Positions 56,898-64,000 of a stretch of 64,000 nt of DNA are shown here, one piece after another; position 1 is the stretch's first letter; each line of letters begins with the position of its first letter. Position numbers and translations under genes: made by a program. The stretch is from Alcanivorax sp. Lineage in GTDB: Bacteria > Pseudomonadota > Gammaproteobacteria > Pseudomonadales > Alcanivoracaceae. Under the pieces are notes generated by a model. The model searched no databases. It saw nothing but the letters and a program-made list of their open reading frames with translations, and was not told where the DNA came from. The stretch spans positions 1,054,001 through 1,118,000 of the forward strand of contig CP051239.1 in the NCBI GenBank assembly GCA_017794945.1, written 5' to 3'.

Positions 56898-58481
56898 ATG
56901 ACCGATACGCTCAGCCAGCGAATCCAGGCACTGCTGGATTCCGAAGCCGCCGCCACCCTGGCCCACATCCGCCGTGGCATCGAAAAGGAAAGCCTGCGGA
57001 TCACCGACCAGGGCCTGCTGGCGCATACCCCGCACCCCCGCGAACTGGGCTCGGCACTGACCCACCCCTACATCACCACGGACTATTCCGAATCGCTGCT
57101 GGAATTCATCACCCCGCCCAGCACCGACCTGCAGCAACCGATCGAGTTTCTTGAGAACCTGCACCGCTACGCCTACCGGCACATCGACGACGAGTTGCTG
57201 TGGGTGAACTCCATGCCCTGCATGATCGCCAACGACAACGACGTGCCGGTGGCGGAGTACGGCAACTCCAACGTGGGCCGCATGAAGCACATCTACCGCA
57301 TCGGGCTGGGCCACCGGTACGGGCGCAAGATGCAGACCATCGCCGGCATCCACTACAACTTCTCGTTCCCGGATGAGTTCTGGCGCATCAACCGCGAGCT
57401 GGAAGGCAGCCAGGCCCCGCTACAGGACTACATCTCGCAGCGCTATTTCGACCTGACCCGTAACTTCCAGCGTTATTCCTGGTTGCTGGTGTACCTGTTC
57501 GGTGCCTCGCCGGCGTTGTGCTCCTCGTTTCTGGCCGGCCGCGAGCACCAGTTGCTGGAGCGCTTCGACCACAGCCTGTACCGGCCCAACGCCACCAGCC
57601 TGCGGATGAGCGACCTGGGCTACCAGAACAACGCCCAGTCGTCGCTGGCGATCAGCTACAACAATCTCGACGACTATGTCCGCACACTGACCCACGCCAT
57701 GAAAACACCGGACCCGGTGTACCAGAAACTGGGCGTGCGCGACGCGGCAGGCCACTACCAGCAGCTCAACGCCAACATCCTGCAGATCGAGAACGAGTAC
57801 TACTCGTCGATCCGGCCGAAACGCACCATCAACAGCGGCGAACGGCCGACCCTGGCCCTGCAGCGGCGCGGCGTGGAATACATCGAAATCCGCGCCCTGG
57901 ACCTCAACCCGTTCGAACCGGTGGGCATCAATCAGCAGGAAATCCGTTTCCTGGATCTGTTCGCCACCTACTGCCTGCTGCGCGAATCGCCGCGCCTGGA
58001 ACACTGCGACCTGGACGCCAGCAAGGAAAACCTGCGTCGGGTGGTCTACGACGGCCGCAACACCGGCGTGCAGCTCAACAACTGGGGTAAGTCGGTCTCG
58101 CTGCGTAACTGGGGGCTGGAAAAGCTCGACCAGATGCTGCCCATCGCCGAGCTGTTCGACCGCTGCCATGGCCATGACGGCCAGCACGGCCGGCTCTACC
58201 GGGATGCCCTGGAGCTGCAACGGGAAAAACTCCTGGAACCCGACGCCACTCCGTCCGGGCGCATCCTCGACAAGCTGGAAAGCCGCCAGCAAAGCTTCTT
58301 CGCCTTCGCCATGAATCAGGCGCTGGCGCACCGGGACCACTTCCGTTCGCGGCCGCTGGACACCAGCCTGGAAACCGAATGGCGGCGCCTGGCCGAAGAC
58401 AGCCTGGCGCAGCAACAAGCGGTGGAGGCGGAAGCGGAAATACCGTTCGAGGCGTACCTGGAAGCCTATTTTCGAGACTAA
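56898..58481 (+). CDS. gshA: Glutamate-cysteine ligase (GshA)
   Basis: 527-residue ATP-dependent ligase making gamma-glutamylcysteine, the first step of glutathione synthesis. Family motifs such as RRGIEKESLRI near residue 29, TDYSESLLEFITPP near 60 and QTIAGIHYNFSFPDEFW near 145 are clear. Length matches the enterobacterial and pseudomonad enzyme. It follows tex after 72 nt, and several glutathione-linked genes (GST) are in the same window. Confidence 0.96.
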   Translation: MTDTLSQRIQALLDSEAAATLAHIRRGIEKESLRITDQGLLAHTPHPRELGSALTHPYITTDYSESLLEFITPPSTDLQQPIEFLENLHRYAYRHIDDELLWVNSMPCMIANDNDVPVAEYGNSNVGRMKHIYRIGLGHRYGRKMQTIAGIHYNFSFPDEFWRINRELEGSQAPLQDYISQRYFDLTRNFQRYSWLLVYLFGASPALCSSFLAGREHQLLERFDHSLYRPNATSLRMSDLGYQNNAQSSLAISYNNLDDYVRTLTHAMKTPDPVYQKLGVRDAAGHYQQLNANILQIENEYYSSIRPKRTINSGERPTLALQRRGVEYIEIRALDLNPFEPVGINQQEIRFLDLFATYCLLRESPRLEHCDLDASKENLRRVVYDGRNTGVQLNNWGKSVSLRNWGLEKLDQMLPIAELFDRCHGHDGQHGRLYRDALELQREKLLEPDATPSGRILDKLESRQQSFFAFAMNQALAHRDHFRSRPLDTSLETEWRRLAEDSLAQQQAVEAEAEIPFEAYLEAYFRD

Positions 58482-58577
58482 GCCTATATTCTGACGAATG
58501 GTCGTTTTCTGTACATCAATGGTACTAGCGACTATCCCCGGCGGTGCTAGTCTGCCCCCGTTGAAGGAGGGATAGTT

Positions 58578-58769
58578 ATGTTTGATCCGTCATCCGACCC
58601 GTTCGAAAAAGCCTACAACCGCGGCTGCATGTGGGGCATGGCCGGCGGTCGCGTGGACCAGTGTCCTTACCAGGACGAAGCGCTGGAGGAATGGTGGGTG
58701 CAAGGCTGGGACGCGGGCGCCGCCGCCTGGCATCATCACCGGGAACCCGCCGCCTCGCGCAGCGTCTGA
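58578..58769 (+). CDS. rmf: Ribosome modulation factor-like protein
   Basis: 63-residue protein with the RMF pattern: AYNRGCMWGMAGGR, then CPYQDE, then WWVQGWDAGAAAW, matching the order RG-G-CPYQ-W-GW of E. coli RMF, which pairs 70S ribosomes into inactive 100S dimers in stationary phase. It has an acidic rather than basic N-terminus, unlike E. coli RMF, so an RMF-related but distinct role (as for the RMF-family CrpP group) is possible. GGAGGGATAGTT precedes the ATG. A terminator follows at 58787-58825. Confidence 0.78.
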   Translation: MFDPSSDPFEKAYNRGCMWGMAGGRVDQCPYQDEALEEWWVQGWDAGAAAWHHHREPAASRSV

Positions 58770-58786
58770 AGTCAGAAGCGCCCCGC

Positions 58787-58825
58787 AACCCCGCCACCGG
58801 GCCGCTTGTCCGGCGGCGGGGTTTT
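58787..58825 (+). terminator. Rho-independent terminator after the RMF-like gene
   Basis: AACCCCGCC (58787-58795) pairs with GGCGGGGTT (58815-58823), a 9-bp stem with an inner CCGG/CCGG pairing and TTTT at the end. Confidence 0.8.
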
Positions 58826-58873
58826 GCTTAGGGTCTGCTGACGCTTGCCGGATTCAAACAAGGAAAAACAACC

Positions 58874-59377
58874 ATGTCGTCCCTTCTTCCCAACCCCCGT
58901 GCGCTTAACGGACTGACCCTGCTTGGCTGCCTGGCGGCGTTGGCCGGCGCGCTTTACATGCAGCATGTCGAAGGCCTGGAACCCTGCCCCCTGTGTATCT
59001 TCCAGCGCGTCGCGCTGATGGCGGTGGCCGCGGTGCTGCTGGTGGCCACCCTGCACGGTCCGCGCGGCATCGGCGTGCGTCTCTATGCGTTGCTGACCGC
59101 CCTGGCGACGCTCGCCGGCGCCAGCATCGCCCTGCGCCATCTGTGGTTGCAGAGCCTGCCCGCCGACCAGGTCCCGACTTGCGGCCCAAGCCTGGACTAC
59201 ATGCTCGACGCCTTCCCGCTCACCGATGTGCTGAGCACGGTGCTGAGCGGCTCCGGTGAGTGCGCCGAGATCAGCTGGCGCTTCCTCGGCCTGACCATCC
59301 CCGGTTGGTCGCTGGTGGTGTTCGGGGGCGTGCTGGTGGTGGCTCTGATACAATTGCTGCGCCCGCGCCGGGGCTGA
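58874..59377 (+). CDS. dsbB: Disulfide bond formation protein DsbB
   Basis: 167-residue inner-membrane protein with four helices that reoxidises DsbA and passes electrons to quinone. Both cysteine pairs are present: Cys38/Cys41 in EPCPLC and Cys103/Cys130 in the second periplasmic loop, closely matching E. coli numbering. In Pseudomonas a dsbB-type gene also lies beside algQ, FKBP and yheS homologues. Confidence 0.95.
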   Translation: MSSLLPNPRALNGLTLLGCLAALAGALYMQHVEGLEPCPLCIFQRVALMAVAAVLLVATLHGPRGIGVRLYALLTALATLAGASIALRHLWLQSLPADQVPTCGPSLDYMLDAFPLTDVLSTVLSGSGECAEISWRFLGLTIPGWSLVVFGGVLVVALIQLLRPRRG

Positions 59378-59434
59378 GCAAGCCGCTGTCTCCGCCCCTT
59401 CGGCGCGGGTCTTTGCGTTTGGGAGATCCGCCCG

Positions 59435-59809
59435 ATGGTCGACGGCCTGCTGATTCTGCTTCTGTTTCAATTTCTCGGTGAGCTGGTGATTCATTTCACC
59501 GGCCTGCCGCTGCCCGCCCCGGTGGTCGGCATGGTGCTGTTACTGCTGGCGCTGATGTTCAGCGTCCCCTACAGCGACCGGGTGGCGGACGCCTCCGGCG
59601 CCCTGATCCGTCATATCAGCCTGCTCATCTTTCCGCTCGGCGTGGGCATCGTGCTGCAATGGGAGCGCTACAGCGACTACGCGCTGGCGCTCACCGTGGC
59701 GGTGATCCTGGGTACCATCGTGGCGCTGGTGCTGGTCACGCTGCTGCTCAAGCTGCTGCTGCGCGAGCGCGGTAAAGCCGGCGAGCGAGGAGGCCGTGCC
59801 GATGGCTGA
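59435..59809 (+). CDS. CidA/LrgA family holin-like protein
   Basis: 124-residue membrane protein with four predicted helices (LLILLLFQFLGELVIHFTGL; PAPVVGMVLLLLALMF) and a basic C-terminus. CidA/LrgA proteins are holin-like and influence autolysis, or in recent work pyruvate transport together with the LrgB partner. Its end overlaps the partner gene by 8 nt. The exact role here is open. Confidence 0.88.
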   Translation: MVDGLLILLLFQFLGELVIHFTGLPLPAPVVGMVLLLLALMFSVPYSDRVADASGALIRHISLLIFPLGVGIVLQWERYSDYALALTVAVILGTIVALVLVTLLLKLLLRERGKAGERGGRADG

Positions 59810-60515
59810 GCTGGTTCACTCGCCGCTGTTCGGGCTGCTGCTCACCCTGGCCAGTTACCGCATGGCCACCTGGCTGTACGGCAAGGTGCACAGCCTGCCG
59901 CTGTTTCATCCCTTTATCGTCGCCTCGATCCCGGTGATCGTGGTGCTGCCCCTGGTGGGCGTGTCCTACACCGAATATCGCGACCAGACCCAGGTGCTTT
60001 CCTTCCTGCTCGGCCCCGCCACCGTGGCGCTGGCCTGGCCGCTCTATCGCCAGCTGCACACGGTGCGCAGCGTGTGGCGTCCGATTCTGATCACCACCTT
60101 TATCGGCGCGGCGCTGGCCGCCGGCATCTCCATTTATCTGGCCTGGATGCTGGGCGCGCCGGAGGCGGTGGTCGGCTCGCTGGCGCCGAAGTCGATCACC
60201 ACGCCGATCGCCGTGGAAGTGGTGAAAAGCACCGGCGGCTATGTGTCCCTGGCCGCCGGCGCGGTGGCCATCACCGGGATCGTCGGTGCTTTGGTGGCCG
60301 GCCTGGTGTTTCGTATGCTGAGGGTGAAGGATGATCGCATTCGCGGCTTCGCGCTGGGCCTGGTGGCCCACGCCATCGGCACCGCCCGGGCATTTGAGTT
60401 CAGCGAAAAGGCCGGCGCCTTCGCCGGCCTGGCGCTGGGCCTGACCGGTCTGGTCACGGCGCTGGCGCTGCCCTGGCTGTGGCCGCTGATCAGCCCCTGG
60501 CTGTTCCCCGGCTAA
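59802..60515 (+). CDS. CidB/LrgB family membrane protein
   Basis: About 237 residues, multi-helix membrane protein with LrgB hallmarks (PVIVVLPLVGVSYTEYRDQT; GSLAPKSITTPIAVEV; ALGLVAHAIGTARAFEFSE). It pairs with the CidA/LrgA gene just upstream. I use ATG 59802 with GGAGG 8 nt upstream; GTG 59796 is too close to that site. A hairpin overlaps its stop codon. Confidence 0.9.
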   Translation: MAELVHSPLFGLLLTLASYRMATWLYGKVHSLPLFHPFIVASIPVIVVLPLVGVSYTEYRDQTQVLSFLLGPATVALAWPLYRQLHTVRSVWRPILITTFIGAALAAGISIYLAWMLGAPEAVVGSLAPKSITTPIAVEVVKSTGGYVSLAAGAVAITGIVGALVAGLVFRMLRVKDDRIRGFALGLVAHAIGTARAFEFSEKAGAFAGLALGLTGLVTALALPWLWPLISPWLFPG

Positions 60516-60535
60516 ACGCCGCCGACGGCGGCGTT
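60515..60535 (+). terminator. Hairpin after cidB-like gene
   Basis: AACGCCGCC (60515-60523) pairs with GGCGGCGTT (60527-60535), loop GAC, touching the cidB stop codon. The following T-run is weak (TTATTC overlap). Confidence 0.55.
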
Positions 60536-60736
60536 ATTCGCCCGCTCTCCTAAAGCCCCGCCTCTAATGAAGAAACGGTCTTTCACGGTAAGCCCCTGAT
60601 CGAAAAGCCGTTTTTCCCCCACCGCGCCGGCCGGCCCCGCCGGCACCGGGAGATCGCCATTGCCTCGCCGCGAACAGCGGCGCTAGCCTCAATACCCCTT
60701 CAATGAAAAGTGCGCGATACCGCAAGGAGCGACCCC

Positions 60737-61252
60737 ATGGCCACGCCCCACTCCCCGGCTCTGCACCCTTCCGCCGCCCTGAACCGTTGGCGGCGCATCG
60801 AAGCCCTACTGCACGCCTGGCTGGAGCAACGCCGGCGCCTGCTGGTTCTGCTCTGCTCGATCCAGGGATTGGAGGGCTTTCAGCGGCCCGGCTCGATTGA
60901 GAACCAGGTGCGCGAATTCTGCCAGTTGCTGATGGACTACATCAGCGCCGGCCACTTCGAGATCTACCAGGAACTGGTCCGCGAGGCGCGCCTGGGCGCC
61001 GCCCACCGCGGCGGCACGGTCAATCTGGCGTCGCGAATCCTGCATCAGCTGGACCCCTCCACGGAGGAGGCGCTGGCCTTCAATGAGGACTTCGACACCG
61101 ACGACCACTGCCTGAGCCAGCTGGAGGTGCTGCCCGAGCGGCTGACCCGGCTCACCGAAATGCTCGAGGAGCGCTTCGCCCTGGAAGATCAGCTGATCCT
61201 CAGCGTGCACAGCCGCGACACCGCCGAGCGCGCCCGCGTCCTTAACTTCTAA
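60737..61252 (+). CDS. rsd: Rsd/AlgQ family anti-sigma 70 factor
   Basis: 171-residue helical protein with the Rsd/AlgQ core (VREFCQLLMDYISAGHFEIY and LVREARLG). Rsd binds the housekeeping sigma factor and frees core polymerase for alternative sigmas; AlgQ plays this part in Pseudomonas. ATG 60737 has AAGGAG at 8 nt; the frame is open from 60710 but without a ribosome site. Its neighbours dsbB and FKBP match the Pseudomonas order. Confidence 0.9.
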   Translation: MATPHSPALHPSAALNRWRRIEALLHAWLEQRRRLLVLLCSIQGLEGFQRPGSIENQVREFCQLLMDYISAGHFEIYQELVREARLGAAHRGGTVNLASRILHQLDPSTEEALAFNEDFDTDDHCLSQLEVLPERLTRLTEMLEERFALEDQLILSVHSRDTAERARVLNF

Positions 61253-61257
61253 TCCCA

Positions 61258-61413
61258 GTGCGAGCTTGCCCTGCAAGCGAAAGGCCGGCTTTAGCCGGCC
61301 GGCAGGATCCCAGAGGCGTTGTTGGTGCCGGTGTTAGAGATGTCTCTGGAATCCTGCCGGGAGCTTCGCTCCCTTTCGCGGGCAAGGCCCGCTCCCACAG
61401 GCCCGCTCCCACA
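61258..61413. repeat. Paired REP-like repeats (BIME-like)
   Basis: A unit starting at 61258 (GAGCTTGCCCTGCAAGCGAA with palindrome GCCGGCTTTAGCCGGC, then GGATCCCAGAG) is followed by an inverted unit ending TTTCGCGGGCAAGGCCCGCT at 61374-61393 and CCCAC; a second GCCCGCTCCCAC follows to 61412. The first half matches the repeat at 36139. It lies between convergent rsd and FKBP genes. Confidence 0.75.
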
Positions 61414-61445
61414 AAATTTCTCGCCCTAAGCCATCGGCCAGGCAC

Positions 61446-61483
61446 AAAAAAGCCACGCTCCTTTGCGGGAGCGTGGCTTTTTT
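61446..61483. terminator. Bidirectional terminator between rsd and FKBP genes
   Basis: A perfect 16-bp stem (61446-61461 with 61468-61483) that includes six A on the left and six T on the right, loop TTTGCG. Strong terminator in both directions. Confidence 0.92.
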
Positions 61484-61503
61484 TCGGGTCGGGCTAGCGC
61501 GGA

Positions 61504-62262
61504 TTATTCAGCCGCGTCGGCGCCTTCCTCGGCTTGCTTCTCTTTGTCGCCCTGGTCTTTCACGTCCAGCAGCTCGACTTCGAAGATCAGCACCTCGTTG
61601 GGGCCGATGTCGCCGCCGGCGCCTTGTTCGCCGTAGCCCAGCTCGGGCGGCAGGAACAGCTTCCACTTATCGCCGACCTTCATCATCGGCAGTGCTTCCT
61701 GCCAGCCGGGGATAATGTGCTTCAGACCGAACACCGCCGGCTTGTCACGCTCGATGGAGCTGTCGAACACGGTGCCGTCGCGCAGCATGCCCTTGTAGTG
61801 CACTTCCACGGTGTCTTCCAGAGTGGGTGACTGGGCACCCTCGTCGCCGGATTCCAGCACCTGGTACTGCAGACCGCTGTCGGTGACCTCGACGCCGTCT
61901 TTGTCGGCGTTCTCATCGAGGAAGGCCTGGCCTTCTTCCATATTCGCCTGGGCCTGCTCTTCCATCTTCTTCTGGCGGGCTTCCATCATGCGGGTCTGGT
62001 AATCACGGATCAGCTGGTCCATGTCCGCGTCTTCGCCGAGGCGGGATTCCGGCTCGTCACCGAAACCGTCACGCAGACCGGCGACCATCGCGTCCAGGTC
62101 CAGATTTTCCATGGCGCTCATTTGCTCAGCGCTGCGGAAGCCCAGCGCGTAGGACGCTTTCTGGTCTTCACTCTTGAGCTCCACGTCGGCGCTCTTGTCC
62201 TTTTCTCCACCACAAGCCGCCAGCATCACGGTACCGGCGAGCACGATTGCGAACTTTTTCAT
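61504..62262 (-). CDS. FKBP-type peptidyl-prolyl isomerase lipoprotein
   Basis: 252-residue FkpA/Mip-type isomerase and chaperone of the periplasm. Lipobox LAAC (Cys17) at the N-terminus, a helical dimerisation domain (residues about 30-125) with SYALGFRSAEQM, and a C-terminal FKBP domain (VHYKGMLRDGTVFDSS; VIPGW-type IIPGWQEALPMMKVGDKWKL; LGYGEQGAGGDIGPNEVLIF). It ends in an acidic tail. A Pseudomonas gene of the same kind lies beside algQ. Confidence 0.94.
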   Translation of the reverse strand: MKKFAIVLAGTVMLAACGGEKDKSADVELKSEDQKASYALGFRSAEQMSAMENLDLDAMVAGLRDGFGDEPESRLGEDADMDQLIRDYQTRMMEARQKKMEEQAQANMEEGQAFLDENADKDGVEVTDSGLQYQVLESGDEGAQSPTLEDTVEVHYKGMLRDGTVFDSSIERDKPAVFGLKHIIPGWQEALPMMKVGDKWKLFLPPELGYGEQGAGGDIGPNEVLIFEVELLDVKDQGDKEKQAEEGADAAE

Positions 62263-62629
62263 TATGCCTCCATTGGCTTACGTTTATTTTTTCTGCGCCG
62301 GCGGTCCTTCCCCACGCATTTCCTTCGCGGTCATTACGGTCGGCGCTACTGCATGAACGGACTGCACCTCCACACCCGGCGGCGGAATCTGGCCATACTG
62401 CCAGCTTCGCGTAGCGTCGCGCCAGCCAAAACAATGAAAGGTGCTCAGATAACGCCTGACCGCGTTTCACCGCGATTGGTTCCCTCGCCGGCCATCGGAT
62501 ATCCCGGCCGGGCCTCCGATTCCCCGTCGAAGAGGGCTTCATTGTGCCTGTACGGAGGTTTCTGTCAAAAGCGGGATTCACGAAAACGTCCATCAGCGGG
62601 TTATAGTGTTGGATAGGGGGCAAACCACT
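62263..62629. other. Gene-free stretch between FKBP and ParA genes
   Basis: 367 nt. It holds the FKBP ribosome site (GGAGG just upstream of 62262), a 6-bp dyad CCGGCC/GGCCGG in 62489-62515, and a likely -10 (TATAGT 62602-62607) for the ParA gene. Open frames crossing it do not resemble proteins. I see no RNA gene. Confidence 0.6.
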
Positions 62630-63376
62630 ATGCCAAATAACAGTATCGACCCTACTCTGGCTCCAGCTTCCGCGCGTCGCGTGGCGCGTCAGGACGACCG
62701 GCGCCTGGTGATCCTGGTCGCCAACAGCAAGGGCGGGTGCGGCAAGACCACGCTGGCCACCAACCTGGCCGCGTATTTCGCTCACTCCGGGCAGGCCGTG
62801 ACGTTGCTGGATCTGGATCCGCAGCAGTCCGCCACCCAGTGGGTGCGGCTGCGCGAGGACCCGCGCGTGGAAGCGCTGGGCTGGCCGGCGGACGAGCCGG
62901 TGTCGCTGGGCCGGCTGCAGGACCAGATGCAGAAGGCCCGCGACGTGGTGGTGATCGACTCCCCGGCGGGCATGGACCGCCATACCCTGGACCATGTGCT
63001 GCGCGTGTCGCAGATCGTGCTGATCCCGGTGCTGCCCAGCCCCATCGACATCCGCGCCACCACCCGCTTCGTGCAGAACGTGATGCTGGCGCCCAGCTAT
63101 CAGCGCCGCCCCCGACGCTTGGCGGTGATTGCCAACCGGGCGCGTACCCGCACGCGCACCTACGAAACCCTGCGCCAGTTTCTCGCCAGCCTGAAGATTC
63201 CCTACCTGATCACGCTGCGCGACGCCCAGCAGTACGTGCAGTCAATGAGCCACGGGGAAAGCATGCTTGATCAGAAAGACCCGCGGCATCAGGTGGACCA
63301 GCGGCACTGGCGGCTGATCGGCGAATGGCTGGAGGTGCAGCGGCACCTTATTCAGACACTGCCAGGCTTTCGCTGA
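62630..63376 (+). CDS. Orphan ParA family ATPase
   Basis: 248-residue P-loop ATPase of the ParA/MinD type. Deviant Walker A at residues about 33-41 (SKGGCGKTT, signature Lys34), Walker A' [11 protein letters not shown], and Walker [10 protein letters not shown]. There is no parB or parS-like element nearby; orphan ParA proteins often position other cargo such as chemoreceptors, flagella or carboxysomes. I use ATG 62630 (AGGGGG upstream), since the earlier TTG 62606 falls in the -10 box. Its last 29 nt overlap the convergent TIGR02444 gene. Confidence 0.86.
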   Translation: MPNNSIDPTLAPASARRVARQDDRRLVILVANSKGGCGKTTLATNLAAYFAHSGQAVTLLDLDPQQSATQWVRLREDPRVEALGWPADEPVSLGRLQDQMQKARDVVVIDSPAGMDRHTLDHVLRVSQIVLIPVLPSPIDIRATTRFVQNVMLAPSYQRRPRRLAVIANRARTRTRTYETLRQFLASLKIPYLITLRDAQQYVQSMSHGESMLDQKDPRHQVDQRHWRLIGEWLEVQRHLIQTLPGFR

Positions 63377-63824
63377 GCGCCGCCAGCTCTTCCAGCCCGG
63401 CCTGCAGGCTCTCGCACTGCCCGGCTTCCGGCACCACCACGAACAACCAGCTCAGCGCCGACACCGACTGCCCGCCGGGCTGCGCCTGGGCCTGGCGGCT
63501 GAGTTGCTCCAGCAACAGACGCTCGCCTTCCAGTTCCGCTTCCTGAATCTGGCGTTTCAGCTCCACCGTGCCCTGCCCGTCCGCCGCGCGGCGGCGCACC
63601 GCGCGCAGCGGCCGCAGATAGTCGGCCTCGAACTGTTCCGCGTAGGCCAGCAGTCGACGGCCCAGGGCCGGGTCCGGCCGGCGCCCGGCGTCGCTGAGCC
63701 AGAGCGCGGTGAGCAGCACCGCCACCGGCACGCCGTGCTCGTCCTGCAGGCGCAGACACACCCGCTCGATACGCTTGTCGCGCCACAGCCGTAACGCGAA
63801 ACGCCACAATGGCGCCTCTTTCAT
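63348..63824 (-). CDS. TIGR02444 family protein
   Basis: 158-residue helical protein matching TIGR02444 ([20 protein letters not shown], then [21 protein letters not shown]). Function unknown; it is typically found beside the ABC-F gene yheS, as here. I use ATG 63824 with GGAGG; the open frame to 63914 is not supported. Its end overlaps the ParA gene by 29 nt on the opposite strand. Confidence 0.85.
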   Translation of the reverse strand: MKEAPLWRFALRLWRDKRIERVCLRLQDEHGVPVAVLLTALWLSDAGRRPDPALGRRLLAYAEQFEADYLRPLRAVRRRAADGQGTVELKRQIQEAELEGERLLLEQLSRQAQAQPGGQSVSALSWLFVVVPEAGQCESLQAGLEELAALSESLAVSE

Positions 63825-63927
63825 GGTGTCCTCCCGGGCGATCTCCGCCGCCGGCCCTTCTGTTATTCCGGCGCTTGCCATACACTGCGCCGGTCCGGAA
63901 TTCGCCGATCCCAAGGCCCCTTATACC

Positions 63928-64000
63928 ATGCTGTCCCTGGAACACATCAATTTGCGCCGCGGCCCGGAGCTGCTGCTCGAAGACGCCAGTTTCGTGCTGC
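63928..64000 (+). CDS. yheS: ABC-F family ATPase YheS (N-terminus only)
   Basis: Only 24 codons are visible before the window ends (MLSLEHINLRRGPELLLEDA then SFVL), the start of the first ABC domain of an ABC-F ribosome-associated ATPase. Position next to TIGR02444 matches Pseudomonas. The Walker motifs lie beyond the window, so the call rests on the start and synteny. Confidence 0.75.
   Translation, partial: MLSLEHINLRRGPELLLEDASFVL

Noticed and set aside
62122-62616. 164-codon plus-strand frame in the FKBP-ParA gap
   Set aside because: It overlaps the FKBP start, ends in the ParA promoter, and shows no protein-like pattern.

Overview
This window is GC-rich DNA from a gammaproteobacterial chromosome. 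Gene content and order point to a marine, Alcanivorax-like (Alcanivoracaceae) organism or a close relative; this is inferred from protein features and synteny, since there is no rRNA marker here. Blocks of core-gene order match Pseudomonas and E. coli: tolC / nudF-yqiB-cpdA-yqiA-parE-parC-acyltransferase; yrfG-hslR-hslO-pckA; ompR-envZ near tex and gshA; dsbB, rsd/algQ, FKBP, TIGR02444 and the ABC-F gene yheS. No tRNA, rRNA, CRISPR array, prophage or intact transposase gene was seen.

Layout. 1-4.9 kb: an ECF sigma factor (cut by the left edge) diverges from a four-gene operon (secreted DUF4331 protein, small lipoprotein, TPR protein, HupE/UreJ membrane protein). Both transcription units carry the same promoter-like motif GCATCC-N16-CGTATC, one on each strand, so the operon is very likely the direct target of the sigma factor. 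4.9-10.1 kb: a lipoprotein acylase, an AraC regulator, CvfB- and DUF2058-type proteins and a DUF4262 protein, all on the minus strand. 10.3-11.0 kb: an outer-membrane barrel. 11-20.8 kb: a long minus-strand block, thiC-nudF-yqiB-cpdA-yqiA-parE-parC-acyltransferase. 21-23.7 kb: tolC and waaA converge with overlapping ends. 23.7-25.8 kb: an FAD oxidoreductase and an aldo/keto reductase form an operon. 25.8-26.05 kb: a 265-bp inverted-repeat element, apparently inserted in the A-tract of a terminator. 26.1-32.3 kb: two divergent lipoprotein hydrolases share a highly symmetric control region and are followed by a MocR-type regulator.

32.5-36.1 kb: yrfG-hslR-hslO-pckA. 36.3-44.5 kb: plus-strand redox and envelope genes (NDH-2, membrane PQQ dehydrogenase, YihY, 3D-domain lipoprotein, SDR, GST, soluble-type PQQ sugar dehydrogenase, small DUF5062-like protein). 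44.5-48.2 kb: a PdxR-like MocR regulator diverges from an AhpD-like protein, followed by ilvD. 48.4-51.7 kb: a CocE/NonD hydrolase lipoprotein and an MFS exporter. 51.7-54.3 kb: envZ-ompR and a PilH-like receiver. 54.5-58.8 kb: tex, gshA and an RMF-like protein. 58.9-64 kb: dsbB, cidA-cidB, rsd, FKBP, an orphan ParA, TIGR02444 and the start of yheS.

The least explained parts are the ECF-DUF4331-TPR-HupE module with its twin promoters, the mirrored control region between the two lipoprotein hydrolases, and the MITE-like inverted-repeat element. Several secreted or lipid-anchored hydrolases and quinone- or PQQ-linked dehydrogenases suggest an envelope-centred oxidative lifestyle on unusual carbon sources; that last statement is inference.
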